NCBI GenBank assembly: GCA_009694195.1 | Contig: SHVQ01000008.1 | Location: 1-64,000, forward strand | DNA: 64,000 bases | Direction of reading: 5' to 3' | Origin: Rhodospirillales bacterium | GTDB lineage: Bacteria; Pseudomonadota; Alphaproteobacteria; Rhodospirillales; SHVQ01 | Shown: positions 10,179 through 18,810 of the stretch, in pieces | How the letters are laid out: every line of letters begins with the position of its first letter | Numbering within the stretch: position 1 is the stretch's first letter | Position numbers and translations under genes: made by a program | Notes under the pieces: model-generated | Told to the model about the DNA's origin: nothing | The model's database searches: none | What the model saw: only the letters and a program-made list of their open reading frames with translations

Positions 10179-11369
10179 GTGCGCCAACTTCACTCACCCG
10201 TGTGGCTCGACGTCGCGAGTCCGCCACAGACCTACCCGCTGGTGATCCTCTACGCGCTCGAGACGTTCTCCCGCACGATCCTGATGGCAGTCATCCCCGT
10301 GGAAGCGCTGGCGCTCCTGGGGCATGCGCAAGCCGTCAGTGTGCTGTTTTTTATGGGCGGCTTCGTCGGGCTGGTGTCCAACTTCGCCATCCCGCCTCTC
10401 GTCCGCCGCTTCAATCGCCGAGCCGTTTTCAGCCTCGGCGTGCTCTGCGCGCTCCTTGCGCAGATACTCTACCTGCAACACACGGCTCTGTTTCTCATGG
10501 CGGCGCTTCTCCTGCACGCATTCGCCGTCGCCTGCACGGACATCACGTTCAGCCTGTACACCATGGCGGCCATCCGAAGGCAGGACATGGGCCGATTCGA
10601 GCCGATCCGCATCTTCTTCGCCGCGATCGCGTTCATCATCGGCCCGTGGCTTGGGTCTTGGATGCGGGTGCAATTCACGCCGGAGCTGCCGTTTTGGGTG
10701 AGCGCGGGCACGCTCATCCTTCTCTGCGCGCCGTTCTGGTATTTCCGCTTGACCGATAACCCGGCCGTGTACGCAGGCCCAAGGAAGCCGCCAAACCCCC
10801 TGTCATCGGTTCCCCGGTTTTTTAGCCAGCCGCGCATGCGCCTCGCGTGGATGCTGGCGTTCGGGCGCAACTTCTGGTGGACCGTCCTCTTCATCTACGG
10901 CCCGATCTATGCCGTCACCTCCGGTCTCGGCGAAGTGGTCGGCGGCCTGATCGTTTCGCTCGCCAACATCTTCCTCCTGACGGTTCCGCTGTGGGGCCAG
11001 GTGGGACGCCGGTATGGGCTCCGACGGCTGTTGATCGTCGGGTACATCCTCACGGGGGTAACGGCGGTCGGCGCCGCGTTCGTTGCCGGCGTGCCGTGGC
11101 TCGCGGCGACGCTCCTGGTCTTCACGGCGGTGGGCGGCGCCGTCATCGACGGCGCGGGCAACGTGCCCTTCCTGCGCGCCGTGCGGCCCCTCGAGCGCGC
11201 CGAAATGACGGCGGTCTACGCCAGTTGGCGCCACGCAGGCCAGCTCGCCGCGCCGGGAATTTTCGCCGGCGTCCTCATGCTCTTCGAGCTTCCGGCCGTG
11301 TTCGTGATCGGGGGCGCGGTCGCGCTTGCGATGGCCTTCGTCTCGCGCTACGTGCCGAAACGGATGTAG
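10179..11369 (+). CDS. MFS transporter, tandem paralogue 2 of 4
   Basis: 396 residues, GTG start. The N-terminus (RQLHSPVWLDVASP) is close to that of paralogue 1 (RHLHVPVWLDTSS), so these two are probably the most recent duplicates. The central loop RRQDMGRFEPIRIFFAA and the later VTSGLGEVVGGLIVSLAN and DGAGNVPFLRAVRPLERAEM correspond position for position to those of its neighbours. It ends RYVPKRM. The ribosome site is uncertain: CCGGAGG lies about 14 bases upstream and GAAAAGA is nearer. Confidence 0.85.
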   Translation: MRQLHSPVWLDVASPPQTYPLVILYALETFSRTILMAVIPVEALALLGHAQAVSVLFFMGGFVGLVSNFAIPPLVRRFNRRAVFSLGVLCALLAQILYLQHTALFLMAALLLHAFAVACTDITFSLYTMAAIRRQDMGRFEPIRIFFAAIAFIIGPWLGSWMRVQFTPELPFWVSAGTLILLCAPFWYFRLTDNPAVYAGPRKPPNPLSSVPRFFSQPRMRLAWMLAFGRNFWWTVLFIYGPIYAVTSGLGEVVGGLIVSLANIFLLTVPLWGQVGRRYGLRRLLIVGYILTGVTAVGAAFVAGVPWLAATLLVFTAVGGAVIDGAGNVPFLRAVRPLERAEMTAVYASWRHAGQLAAPGIFAGVLMLFELPAVFVIGGAVALAMAFVSRYVPKRM

Positions 11370-11382
11370 CGCTCACAGCATC

Positions 11383-12573
11383 ATGGCATTTCCAGCATTG
11401 CCGGCATGGCTCGGGGCCCCCGGCCGCATCTCGATCGCCGCCTTCCTCATTCTCTTCTCGCTCGAGTCCGGCTGTCGCGCGATCGCCATCGCGGTCGTTC
11501 CCATCGAAGCCCTGAGCCGCCTCGGCGACGCACAGAAAGTGAGCCTTCTTTATTTCTGCGTCAGCTCCGGCGCCCTTTTTACCAGCTTGCTCACGTCGGC
11601 GTTCGTCCGCTGGATCGGCCGGCGCGGACTATTCAGCCTCGGCACCGTGAGCTTCATGGCGTCCGGTTTCCTTTACACCGTTCCCGGGGTCGCGCCCTTC
11701 GCAGCCGCCCTCGCTCTCCAGGTCTTCGCGACCCTTGCCATCGAGATGACCCTCAACCTGTTTCTCCTGGACAACGTGCGGCGCCAGGAGATGGGCCGGT
11801 TCGAGCCCTTGCGAATCTTCTGGATCGGGAGCTCGTGGATTGCCTGCCCCTGGCTCGGCATCTATTTGCAGAAAAACGTTCATGCGCTGGCGCCCTATGC
11901 AATTATCGGCGCCTCCGCGCTGCTGCTCCTCGCATTCTTTTGGATGTTGCGGCCGACCGAGAGCACCGTTCTCCCGGCCGAGGCACGCCCTCCCGTCAAT
12001 CCGATCGTCAACCTTCCCAGGTTCATCCGCCAGCCCCGCCTGGTTCTCGCCTGGGTGCTGGCCGTCGGCCGTCACGCTTTTTGGATCATGTTCTTCGTTT
12101 ACGCGCCGATTTACGCGGTCACGTCCGGCCTCGGCGAGCTTGCGGGCGGGCTCATCGTCTCGCTCGGGACGGCTTGGCTTGTGACCGTCCCCTTTCTCGG
12201 ACGGCTCGGCCGCAAACACGGCTTTCGCCGGCTCCTGATGCTGGGCTTCGTTCTGGCGGGAGTCTTCTCGATCGTCGCGGCGGCCGTCGCCGGACTGCCG
12301 TGGCTCGGGGCCGCGGCGCTCGTGGTGGCCGCGCTCGGCGGCATCATAATCGACTCCGGCGGCAACGTGCACTTCCTGCGCGCGGTGCACGCGCGCGAAC
12401 GGGCGGAGATGACGGCGGTGTTCGCCACGTTCCGTTATACGGCGCAACTGCTGCCACCCGGGCTCTTCTCGCTCATTCTTTTTGTCTATGAGCTTCCGGC
12501 GGTGTTCGTGCTCGGCGGGGTTTTGATGCTGGTCATGGCGTTCTATTGCCGCTACCTCCCGCGCCGGCTTTGA
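11383..12573 (+). CDS. MFS transporter, tandem paralogue 3 of 4
   Basis: 396 residues, ATG start 13 bp after paralogue 2. The frame is open upstream to 11326 inside the previous gene, but ATG 11383 aligns with the start of the other copies. Distinct features are DNVRRQEMGRFEPLRIFWIG in the central loop and GRLGRKHGFRRLLML in the second half; the glycine-rich DSGGNVHFLRAVHARERAEM replaces DGAGNVPF of copies 1 and 2. It ends RYLPRRL and its stop overlaps a possible TTG start of paralogue 4. Confidence 0.85.
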   Translation: MAFPALPAWLGAPGRISIAAFLILFSLESGCRAIAIAVVPIEALSRLGDAQKVSLLYFCVSSGALFTSLLTSAFVRWIGRRGLFSLGTVSFMASGFLYTVPGVAPFAAALALQVFATLAIEMTLNLFLLDNVRRQEMGRFEPLRIFWIGSSWIACPWLGIYLQKNVHALAPYAIIGASALLLLAFFWMLRPTESTVLPAEARPPVNPIVNLPRFIRQPRLVLAWVLAVGRHAFWIMFFVYAPIYAVTSGLGELAGGLIVSLGTAWLVTVPFLGRLGRKHGFRRLLMLGFVLAGVFSIVAAAVAGLPWLGAAALVVAALGGIIIDSGGNVHFLRAVHARERAEMTAVFATFRYTAQLLPPGLFSLILFVYELPAVFVLGGVLMLVMAFYCRYLPRRL

Positions 12574-12581
12574 GCAGGACC

Positions 12582-13769
12582 GTGCCCGTCCAGCCCAAAC
12601 AGACGTCCATCGATGGCGGCATCCGGCCGGTCATGGTCGGGTTCGCTGTCCTGCATTCGGCCGAAGCCTTCTGCCGTGCGCTTCTGCTCGCGGTCCTGCC
12701 GGTGCAAGCCCTGGCGCTCCTTGGCGACGCGCAACAGGTGAGCGTGCTCTTCTTCGCGACCAGCGCGCTCGGCATGCTCTTCAACTTCGCCGTCCCCACG
12801 GCCATTCACCGCGTCGGGCGCCGCTGGGTTTACACGTTCGGCGGACTCGCGAGCGTCGTGACGGCCTACCTCTTGTATCTGGAAATGCTGCCGGCGCTCG
12901 TGCTCGGCCTGATCCTCCAGGTCCTGGTGACCGCCGCGACGGAGATACCGCTCAATCTTTACGTGATGGATCACGTGCGTCGGCACGAGTTCGCGCGCTT
13001 CGAACCGCTTCGCGTGTTCTTCGTCGGCATGGCGTGGATCGTCGGCCCCGTGCTCGGGCCCTACCTGCGGACGAGCCTTGGCCACTCGGTTCCGTTCGCG
13101 CTCGTCGCTTTGAGCTCGGTCATTCTCCTCCTGCTGTTCTGGTTGCTGCGCCTTCGCGAGAGCCCGGCCGCCGTATCGACGCGGCCGCCGCTCAATCCCA
13201 TCCGATACATTCCGCGCTTCGTCGCGCAGCCGCGCCTGCGGCTTGCCTGGCTGCTCGCGCTTGGGCGCAACTGCTTCTGGAACGTCTTCTTCGTTTACGC
13301 CCCGATCTACGCGGTGACCTCGGGCCTCGGCGAAGTCATGAGCGGCGCCATCGTTTCCATGGGCACCGCGTTTCTCATGCTCATCCCGCTTTGGGGCTGG
13401 TTCGGCAGGCGGTACGGATTCCGGCGGATCCTGATGTGGGCCATCGTCGGGGCGGGGCTCTTCAACATCGCGGCCGCCACCTTCGCGGCATCGGCGTGGC
13501 TCGGGGCCGGCCTTCTGGTCGGAGCCGCGTTTTGCGGCAGCCTGATCGATGCGTCCGGCAACGCGCACTTCCTCCGCGCCGTTCGCGCCTATGAACGGCC
13601 GGAGATGACGGCCGTCTTCTGGACTCACCGCTACCTTGCCAATCTGGCGCCGCCCGGCGTGTTCGCGCTCGTTTTGAAGGCGTTCGAGCTTCCCGCCGTG
13701 TTCCTGGGCATGGGAGCTGCGCTTATCGTCGTCGGCTATTTCGCCCGCTACTTGCCGCGACGATTCTAA
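12582..13769 (+). CDS. MFS transporter, tandem paralogue 4 of 4
   Basis: 395 residues from GTG 12582; TTG 12570, overlapping the previous stop as TTGA, is the alternative. AGGA lies close before the GTG. It carries the same array of motifs (RRHEFARFEPLRVFFVG, YAVTSGLGEVMSGAIVSMG, DASGNAHFLRAVRAYERPEM, RYLPRRF) but differs most in the N-terminal 20 residues. All four copies are 395-396 residues long, none shows a frameshift, and spacing falls to 8-13 bp in the second half, so the set is very likely one transcript. Confidence 0.85.
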   Translation: MPVQPKQTSIDGGIRPVMVGFAVLHSAEAFCRALLLAVLPVQALALLGDAQQVSVLFFATSALGMLFNFAVPTAIHRVGRRWVYTFGGLASVVTAYLLYLEMLPALVLGLILQVLVTAATEIPLNLYVMDHVRRHEFARFEPLRVFFVGMAWIVGPVLGPYLRTSLGHSVPFALVALSSVILLLLFWLLRLRESPAAVSTRPPLNPIRYIPRFVAQPRLRLAWLLALGRNCFWNVFFVYAPIYAVTSGLGEVMSGAIVSMGTAFLMLIPLWGWFGRRYGFRRILMWAIVGAGLFNIAAATFAASAWLGAGLLVGAAFCGSLIDASGNAHFLRAVRAYERPEMTAVFWTHRYLANLAPPGVFALVLKAFELPAVFLGMGAALIVVGYFARYLPRRF

Positions 13770-13869
13770 GGGGGCGCCCCAAGCAGGGCTCTTCACCCGG
13801 CCTGGAGGGGCGGTCATAATGCCGGGGCAACGGCCCGCAATACCGGGCGGCAGCAACAGGGAGAATCCC

Positions 13870-14838
13870 ATGTCGGCAATCCTGCGCTCCATCGGCCTCG
13901 CGTGCGTTCTGACGCTCGCCGCGCTCAGTGGCGAGGCGTTCGCACAACCAAAGTCCATGACCATCGGGACCGCCTCGGTCGGCGGCACGTATTTCATCTA
14001 CGGCAGCGTCGTGGCTAACTTGCTCACCGAGAAGCTCGGCTTCAACGTCTCGACCCAGCAGACCCAGGGGCCGAACCAGAACATCATCCTCGTCGACGAC
14101 AAGCGGGTCGAGCTCGGGATGACCACGATGGGAATCGCGCTGCAGGCGTGGAACGGAACCGGCGATTGGACCAAGGGGAAGAAGTTCACGAACGTCCGCG
14201 CGCTGTTCCCGATGTACGACACCCCCTTCCACTTCATAGCAGCCGAGAAGAGCGGCATCACATCGGTCGCCCAGCTCAACGGCAAGACGGTCGGCGTCGG
14301 ACCCAAGGCGGGAACGCCCGGAACCTATTTTCCGCTCATGTTCGAGGCGCTCGGGCTAAAAGTGACCGTCCGCAACGGCAGCGCCAACGACATGGCGGGC
14401 CAGCTCGGCGACGGGCTCATCGACAGCTTCCCCTTCGCGGCCGGGCTTCCGATCGCGGCTTACACCGAGATAGAGGCCCAGCGGCCGGTGAAGTTCTTCA
14501 CGTTCACCGACGCTCAGATCAAAACCCTGCAGGCCAAGATGCCGGAGCTTTCCAACTCCCTCATCCCAAAAGGCACGTACAAGTCGATGACTGCGGATCA
14601 CAAGACGGTCGGGGTCTACAACTTCGCGATCGCGCACAAGGATATGTCGGTCGAGGACGCCTACAAGGTCACGAAGGCGATCCTGGAGAACAACGACTTC
14701 ATGGTCAAAGGCCACGCCGCCGCGAAGGAAACGGTGCTCGCCAATTGGGACCGCAATACGTTCCTGCCGTTCCATCCGGGGGCGGTGAAATACCTGAAGG
14801 AAAAGGGCATCAACGTCCCGGCGAACCTCAGCCAATAG
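13870..14838 (+). CDS. TAXI family TRAP transporter solute-binding protein
   Basis: 322 residues. Periplasmic receptor of a TAXI-type TRAP system. A signal peptide (SAILRSIGLACVLTLAAL, then GEAFAQ) precedes the mature start MTIGTASVGGTYFIYGS, the typical TAXI opening, and the later KTVGVGPKAGTPGTYFP and KMPELSNSLIPKGTYK are family-like. AGGGAG lies about 8 bases before ATG 13870, which decides the start over ATG 13819. The permease follows after 39 bp. TAXI ligands include glutamate and other dicarboxylates, but this one is not assignable. Confidence 0.92.
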   Translation: MSAILRSIGLACVLTLAALSGEAFAQPKSMTIGTASVGGTYFIYGSVVANLLTEKLGFNVSTQQTQGPNQNIILVDDKRVELGMTTMGIALQAWNGTGDWTKGKKFTNVRALFPMYDTPFHFIAAEKSGITSVAQLNGKTVGVGPKAGTPGTYFPLMFEALGLKVTVRNGSANDMAGQLGDGLIDSFPFAAGLPIAAYTEIEAQRPVKFFTFTDAQIKTLQAKMPELSNSLIPKGTYKSMTADHKTVGVYNFAIAHKDMSVEDAYKVTKAILENNDFMVKGHAAAKETVLANWDRNTFLPFHPGAVKYLKEKGINVPANLSQ

Positions 14839-14877
14839 CGGCGGGCAGCGTCAAACAAGAAACAACGACGGGGACGC

Positions 14878-16848
14878 ATGACGTCGCCACCGCCCCAGCC
14901 GCCATCGGTCGGCACGGTCGACTCGGACGCGCTTGAATTCCAAGGCCTGCGCCGGACGCTCGGTCCCTTCGAGAGGACGCTCTTCTATTGGGTGGGCGCG
15001 GCGTTCACGGCCTTCCATCTATTCATCCTGAACGTTCATCCGATCGACTCGATTCTGTTCCGTTCCATTCACCTGGCGTGGGGCAGCGTCCTCGGTTTCG
15101 CGTTGTTCGCCGTCGCCGCCGGACGGTCGGTTCACAAGATCCCCATCTACGACTGGGCGTTGATGGCGGCGGCGATCGCCTGCGCCATCTACATCGGCAT
15201 CAACATCGACGAGCTTCAGTTCCGCGCGGGCGCGCTCTACGAGCCAGGCGACGTGATCGCCGGCGTGGTCGGGACGATTCTCGTCCTCGAGTTCTCGCGC
15301 CGCACGGCCGGGCTCGCGCTCACGATCGTCGCCTTCGTTTTCCTTCTCTACGCCGTCGTCGGGCCATGGCTTCCGGGCGTGCTTTACCATAAGGGCTACA
15401 ATCTCGCGTTCATCTTCACGTACATCTTCAGCGACCAGGGGGTCTTCGGGCCGACCCTGGAAGTGTCCTCCACGTTCATCGTGATGTTCACCGCCTTCGC
15501 CGCGTTCCTCACGATGTCGAAAGCGGGCGACTACTTCAACGATCTCTCCATGTCGCTCATTGGCTGGGCGCGAGGTGGGCCGGCCAAAGGCGCCGTGCTC
15601 TCGGGCATCATGTTCGGCTCGATCAGCGGGTCCTCCGTCGCCAACGTGGTGGCATCGGGCTCCGTTACCATCCCGATGATGCGCCGCGTCGGCTACGACA
15701 GGCCGACCGCGGCCGCCATCGAGGCGACGTCCTCGACCGGCGGTCAGATCACGCCGCCGGTGATGGGGGCCGGCGCCTTCATCATGGCCGAAGTGACCGG
15801 CATCCCTTACGGCGACATCGCCTTCGCCGCGATCATCCCGTGCCTGCTGTTCTACATCGCGTGCTACGCCCACTGCGATCTGCACGCCGTGCGCAGCGGG
15901 CTTCGCGGTTACCCGCGCTCGGAGCTGCCGGCGCTCCGGCCGATGCTGTTCAAGCTCTACCTGTTGCTCCCGATCGTCGTGCTGGTGTGGGCGTTCGTCG
16001 AAGGTTACTCGGGCTTCCGCGCCGCCGGCCTCGGCATCGTTGCCTGCATTGCCGTGAGCTGGCTCGCGCGCGAGCATCGCATGGGCCCGCGCCGGGTGAT
16101 CGACGCCCTCGACATGGCCGCCCGCGACTGCATCCAGCTCGTCGCAGTGTGCGCGGCCGCCGGCATCATTGTCGGCGTCATCGCGCTGACCGGCATCGGC
16201 GGCCGGTTCTCCTCCCTCGTCCTCGCCATCGCCGGCAACAGCCAGATTCTCGCCATGCTGTTCACCATGGTCATCGTGACCATTCTCGGCATGGGAATGC
16301 CGACGACGGCCGCCTATGCGATCGCGGCGGCCGTGGTGGCGCCGGGATTGATCCGCATGGGAATCGCGCCGCTCGTCGCCCACATGTTCATCTTTTATTT
16401 TGCCGTCCTCTCCGCGATCACGCCGCCGGTCGCCGTCGCGTCCTTCGCGGCGGCCGCCATGGCCCAGGCGGATCCGTGGAAGACATCGTGGATCGCGGTC
16501 AAGCTCGGCCTTGCGACCTTTATCGTGCCGTTCATGTTCTTCGCCTCGCCGCTCCTGCTCGGCCAGGGCCCGCTTCTCGACGTTCTCGTTGTCTTCGTGA
16601 CCGCATCGATCGGCGTCGTTCTGCTCGCCGCCTCGACCGAAGGCTGGCTGCATGGCCCTCTAGCCATGCCGCCCCGCGCGATCCTTTTTGTCGCGGCCAT
16701 TTTGCTGGTGGCGCCGGAGCCGATCACCGACGGGATCGGCCTTGCCCTCGCGATTGCGGTCTGGCTCTGGCAGCGCCGCCAGCATGGGAGCGACCCCGCG
16801 TCCAAGGTCCCCGCCCGCCAAGCGGCGGCATCATTGTCGTCTAGTTAG
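14878..16848 (+). CDS. TRAP transporter fused permease (DctQM type, TAXI-associated)
   Basis: 656 residues with many membrane segments. The N-terminal 120 residues correspond to the small DctQ-like subunit and the rest to the large DctM-like subunit, the usual fused form in TAXI systems. Conserved DctM features are GSISGSSVANVVASGSVTIP, EATSSTGGQITPPVMGAGAF and, late, GMGMPTTAAYAIAAAVVAPG and SAITPPVAVASFAAAAMA. Uptake is driven by an ion gradient rather than ATP. It pairs with the binding protein just upstream and is convergent with the DAO oxidoreductase, 12 bp away. Confidence 0.93.
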   Translation: MTSPPPQPPSVGTVDSDALEFQGLRRTLGPFERTLFYWVGAAFTAFHLFILNVHPIDSILFRSIHLAWGSVLGFALFAVAAGRSVHKIPIYDWALMAAAIACAIYIGINIDELQFRAGALYEPGDVIAGVVGTILVLEFSRRTAGLALTIVAFVFLLYAVVGPWLPGVLYHKGYNLAFIFTYIFSDQGVFGPTLEVSSTFIVMFTAFAAFLTMSKAGDYFNDLSMSLIGWARGGPAKGAVLSGIMFGSISGSSVANVVASGSVTIPMMRRVGYDRPTAAAIEATSSTGGQITPPVMGAGAFIMAEVTGIPYGDIAFAAIIPCLLFYIACYAHCDLHAVRSGLRGYPRSELPALRPMLFKLYLLLPIVVLVWAFVEGYSGFRAAGLGIVACIAVSWLAREHRMGPRRVIDALDMAARDCIQLVAVCAAAGIIVGVIALTGIGGRFSSLVLAIAGNSQILAMLFTMVIVTILGMGMPTTAAYAIAAAVVAPGLIRMGIAPLVAHMFIFYFAVLSAITPPVAVASFAAAAMAQADPWKTSWIAVKLGLATFIVPFMFFASPLLLGQGPLLDVLVVFVTASIGVVLLAASTEGWLHGPLAMPPRAILFVAAILLVAPEPITDGIGLALAIAVWLWQRRQHGSDPASKVPARQAAASLSSS

Positions 16849-16860
16849 GGCCGCGCTGCC

Positions 16861-18027
16861 TTAAGCGGGCGGGCCGTGTTCGACGATGGGTGCGTTGTCG
16901 ACGACGCGCCGGTACGAGAAGCGGGAAAGATCGAGGGAGGCGAAGCGGCCTTCGAGCAGCAGCTCCGCCATCCCCCGCCCGACCGCCGGAGCGTGTTGGA
17001 GTCCGTGGCCCGAGAATCCGGCCGCGATGTGGAAGTTCTCGAGCCCGCCGACCCAGGGCCCGAGGATGGGCTGACTGTCGAGCTCGTTCTGATCGTAGTG
17101 GCCGGACCAGCTCCGTATCACCTTGAGCGCTTCGAACGCCTTCACCCGGTGGGCGAGCTTCGGCCACACGACCTCGTCGAACCACTCGTGATCCACGTCC
17201 CAATTGAAGCCGCGAGGCTCGTCCAACCGGGTCACGCCCGCGACGTAGCCCTGGCCTTCCGTGCGAAAGCTCAGGCCCCCGAAATCCCGGGTGACGCCGA
17301 AGGGGTGAAGCGTTTCGCGCACCTCGAAATAAAAGGTTTGCCGGCGCATGACCGCGATCGGGACCTTCATCCCGACCATCGCACAAACGTCGGGCGCCCA
17401 GCAGTTGGCGCAGTTGACCACGATCTTGGGAGTGAGCCTTTTCCCGGACTCGAGGAGAACCGTGCTAACGCGTTTTCCGCTCGTCTCCAGGTTCACCACA
17501 CGGTCCTGGATGTATTCGACCCCCAGGCTCCGGGCCTTGCGCCGGAATCCCATCAGCGCGGCGTGGGGATCGATCCAGCCGTCGTTCGGTGAATACAAGG
17601 CCGCGTCGACCTCGTCCACGTTGAGCGACGGGAAAAGCTGCCGGAGCCGCGCCCGATCCACGAGCTCGACGCCGGCGCCGAGCGACGTCTGCATGCGCCA
17701 ATTGGCCTCGGCGTGGGCGACCGCATCCTTGCCCCAGACCATGAATGTGTAGCCGCCCTTGCGGAAGTCCATGCCCGCGGGCTCGCCGTTGACCGCCATA
17801 TGCGTCGGAAACGCGCTGTAGAACGCGTGCCCGTAGCTGGACATCAGCACGTTCTCGGGCGTGCCGTGGACGTGGCGCACCGTGCCGACCGCCCGCGGCG
17901 TTGCCGCCCAGGCGTACGTGGGATCGGGTTCGATGACGGCAACATCACCCGCGCGTCCCGCGACCGCCAGGTGGTAGGCGATGCTGGAGCCGATGACGCC
18001 GCCGCCGATGACGATGATGTCTGGCAT
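16861..18027 (-). CDS. FAD-dependent oxidoreductase of the DAO family
   Basis: 388 residues. A Rossmann FAD-binding start PDIIVIGGGVIGSSIAYHLA and the C-terminal FAD contact GFSGHGLQHAPAVGRGMAEL mark it as a glycine oxidase/sarcosine oxidase/FOXRED1-like DAO enzyme that oxidises an amine or amino acid. It is the last gene of a minus-strand run with the aminotransferase, mmsA and the ABC ATPase (gaps 5, 9 and 12 bp), so its substrate is probably an amino compound handled by that operon. It is not the soxB homologue, which lies at 29957-31213. Confidence 0.85.
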   Translation of the reverse strand: MPDIIVIGGGVIGSSIAYHLAVAGRAGDVAVIEPDPTYAWAATPRAVGTVRHVHGTPENVLMSSYGHAFYSAFPTHMAVNGEPAGMDFRKGGYTFMVWGKDAVAHAEANWRMQTSLGAGVELVDRARLRQLFPSLNVDEVDAALYSPNDGWIDPHAALMGFRRKARSLGVEYIQDRVVNLETSGKRVSTVLLESGKRLTPKIVVNCANCWAPDVCAMVGMKVPIAVMRRQTFYFEVRETLHPFGVTRDFGGLSFRTEGQGYVAGVTRLDEPRGFNWDVDHEWFDEVVWPKLAHRVKAFEALKVIRSWSGHYDQNELDSQPILGPWVGGLENFHIAAGFSGHGLQHAPAVGRGMAELLLEGRFASLDLSRFSYRRVVDNAPIVEHGPPA

Positions 18028-18039
18028 TGGAACGGCTTC

Positions 18040-18801
18040 CTAGTGCGTGAGGATCTGGCTCATGAAGGCCTTGGTGCGCTCGTTCTTCGGTGCATCGAAG
18101 AATGTCGCGGTCGGCGCCTCCTCCACGATCTCGCCCCCGTCCATGAAGACGATCTTATCCGCCACCTGCCTCGCGAAGCCCATCTCGTGGGTGACGACGA
18201 CCATCGTCATGCCGTCGCGCGCAAGCTCCGCCATCACGTCCAGGACTTCCTTGATCATTTCTGGGTCGAGAGCGCTGGTCGGCTCGTCGAACAGCATGAT
18301 TTTCGGGCGCATGCAAAGCGATCGCGCGATCGCGACCCGCTGCTGCTGGCCGCCCGAAAGCTCGCTTGGATATTTATCGGCCTGTTCGGGGATGCGGACC
18401 CGCGCGAGGTAAAGGCGGGCAAGCTCTTCGGCCTCTTTCTTCGGCATCTTGCGGACGAGCAGAAGGGCGAGCGTGAGATTTTCGATCACCTTCAAGTGCG
18501 GGAACAGGTTGAAGGACTGGAATACCATTCCGACTTCGCTGCGGACCGTCTCGATGTTACGGGTGTCGTCGTTGAGCTCGATCCCGTCGACGACGATCGT
18601 GCCCTGCTGATGGGTCTCCAGGCGGTTGATGCAGCGGATCATCGTCGACTTGCCGGACCCGGAGGGGCCGCACACCACGACTTTCTCGCCGCGGCCGACC
18701 GCGAAGTTCACATCCTTCAGCGCCTGGAATTCGCCGTACCACTTGTTGACGCCCACGAGGCGGATGATGGGCGCGGTCGACTCCTGGCCCGGGCTCGACA
18801 T
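18040..18801 (-). CDS. Amino acid ABC transporter ATP-binding protein (GlnQ/HisP-like), without its permease
   Basis: 253 residues. Walker [20 protein letters not shown]-loop [16 protein letters not shown], signature [17 protein letters not shown] and Walker [16 protein letters not shown] are all intact, and the sequence follows the polar amino acid uptake ATPases closely. What is odd is context: no permease or periplasmic binding protein is encoded next to it or anywhere else in the window. It sits between mmsA and the DAO gene in one operon, so it may energise a permease encoded elsewhere. Confidence 0.92.
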   Translation of the reverse strand: MSSPGQESTAPIIRLVGVNKWYGEFQALKDVNFAVGRGEKVVVCGPSGSGKSTMIRCINRLETHQQGTIVVDGIELNDDTRNIETVRSEVGMVFQSFNLFPHLKVIENLTLALLLVRKMPKKEAEELARLYLARVRIPEQADKYPSELSGGQQQRVAIARSLCMRPKIMLFDEPTSALDPEMIKEVLDVMAELARDGMTMVVVTHEMGFARQVADKIVFMDGGEIVEEAPTATFFDAPKNERTKAFMSQILTH

Positions 18802-18810
18802 CCGTTCGCC

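Noticed and set aside
15019-16653. A 544-codon minus-strand open frame within the TRAP permease
   Set aside because: Composition (Glu, Gly, His, Arg repeats, no hydrophobic core) is that of an antisense frame over a membrane-protein gene.
16861-18027. DAO oxidoreductase as the TauY subunit of taurine dehydrogenase
   Set aside because: No TauX-like partner gene is adjacent and the sequence follows general FOXRED1-like enzymes; evidence is too thin for that name.
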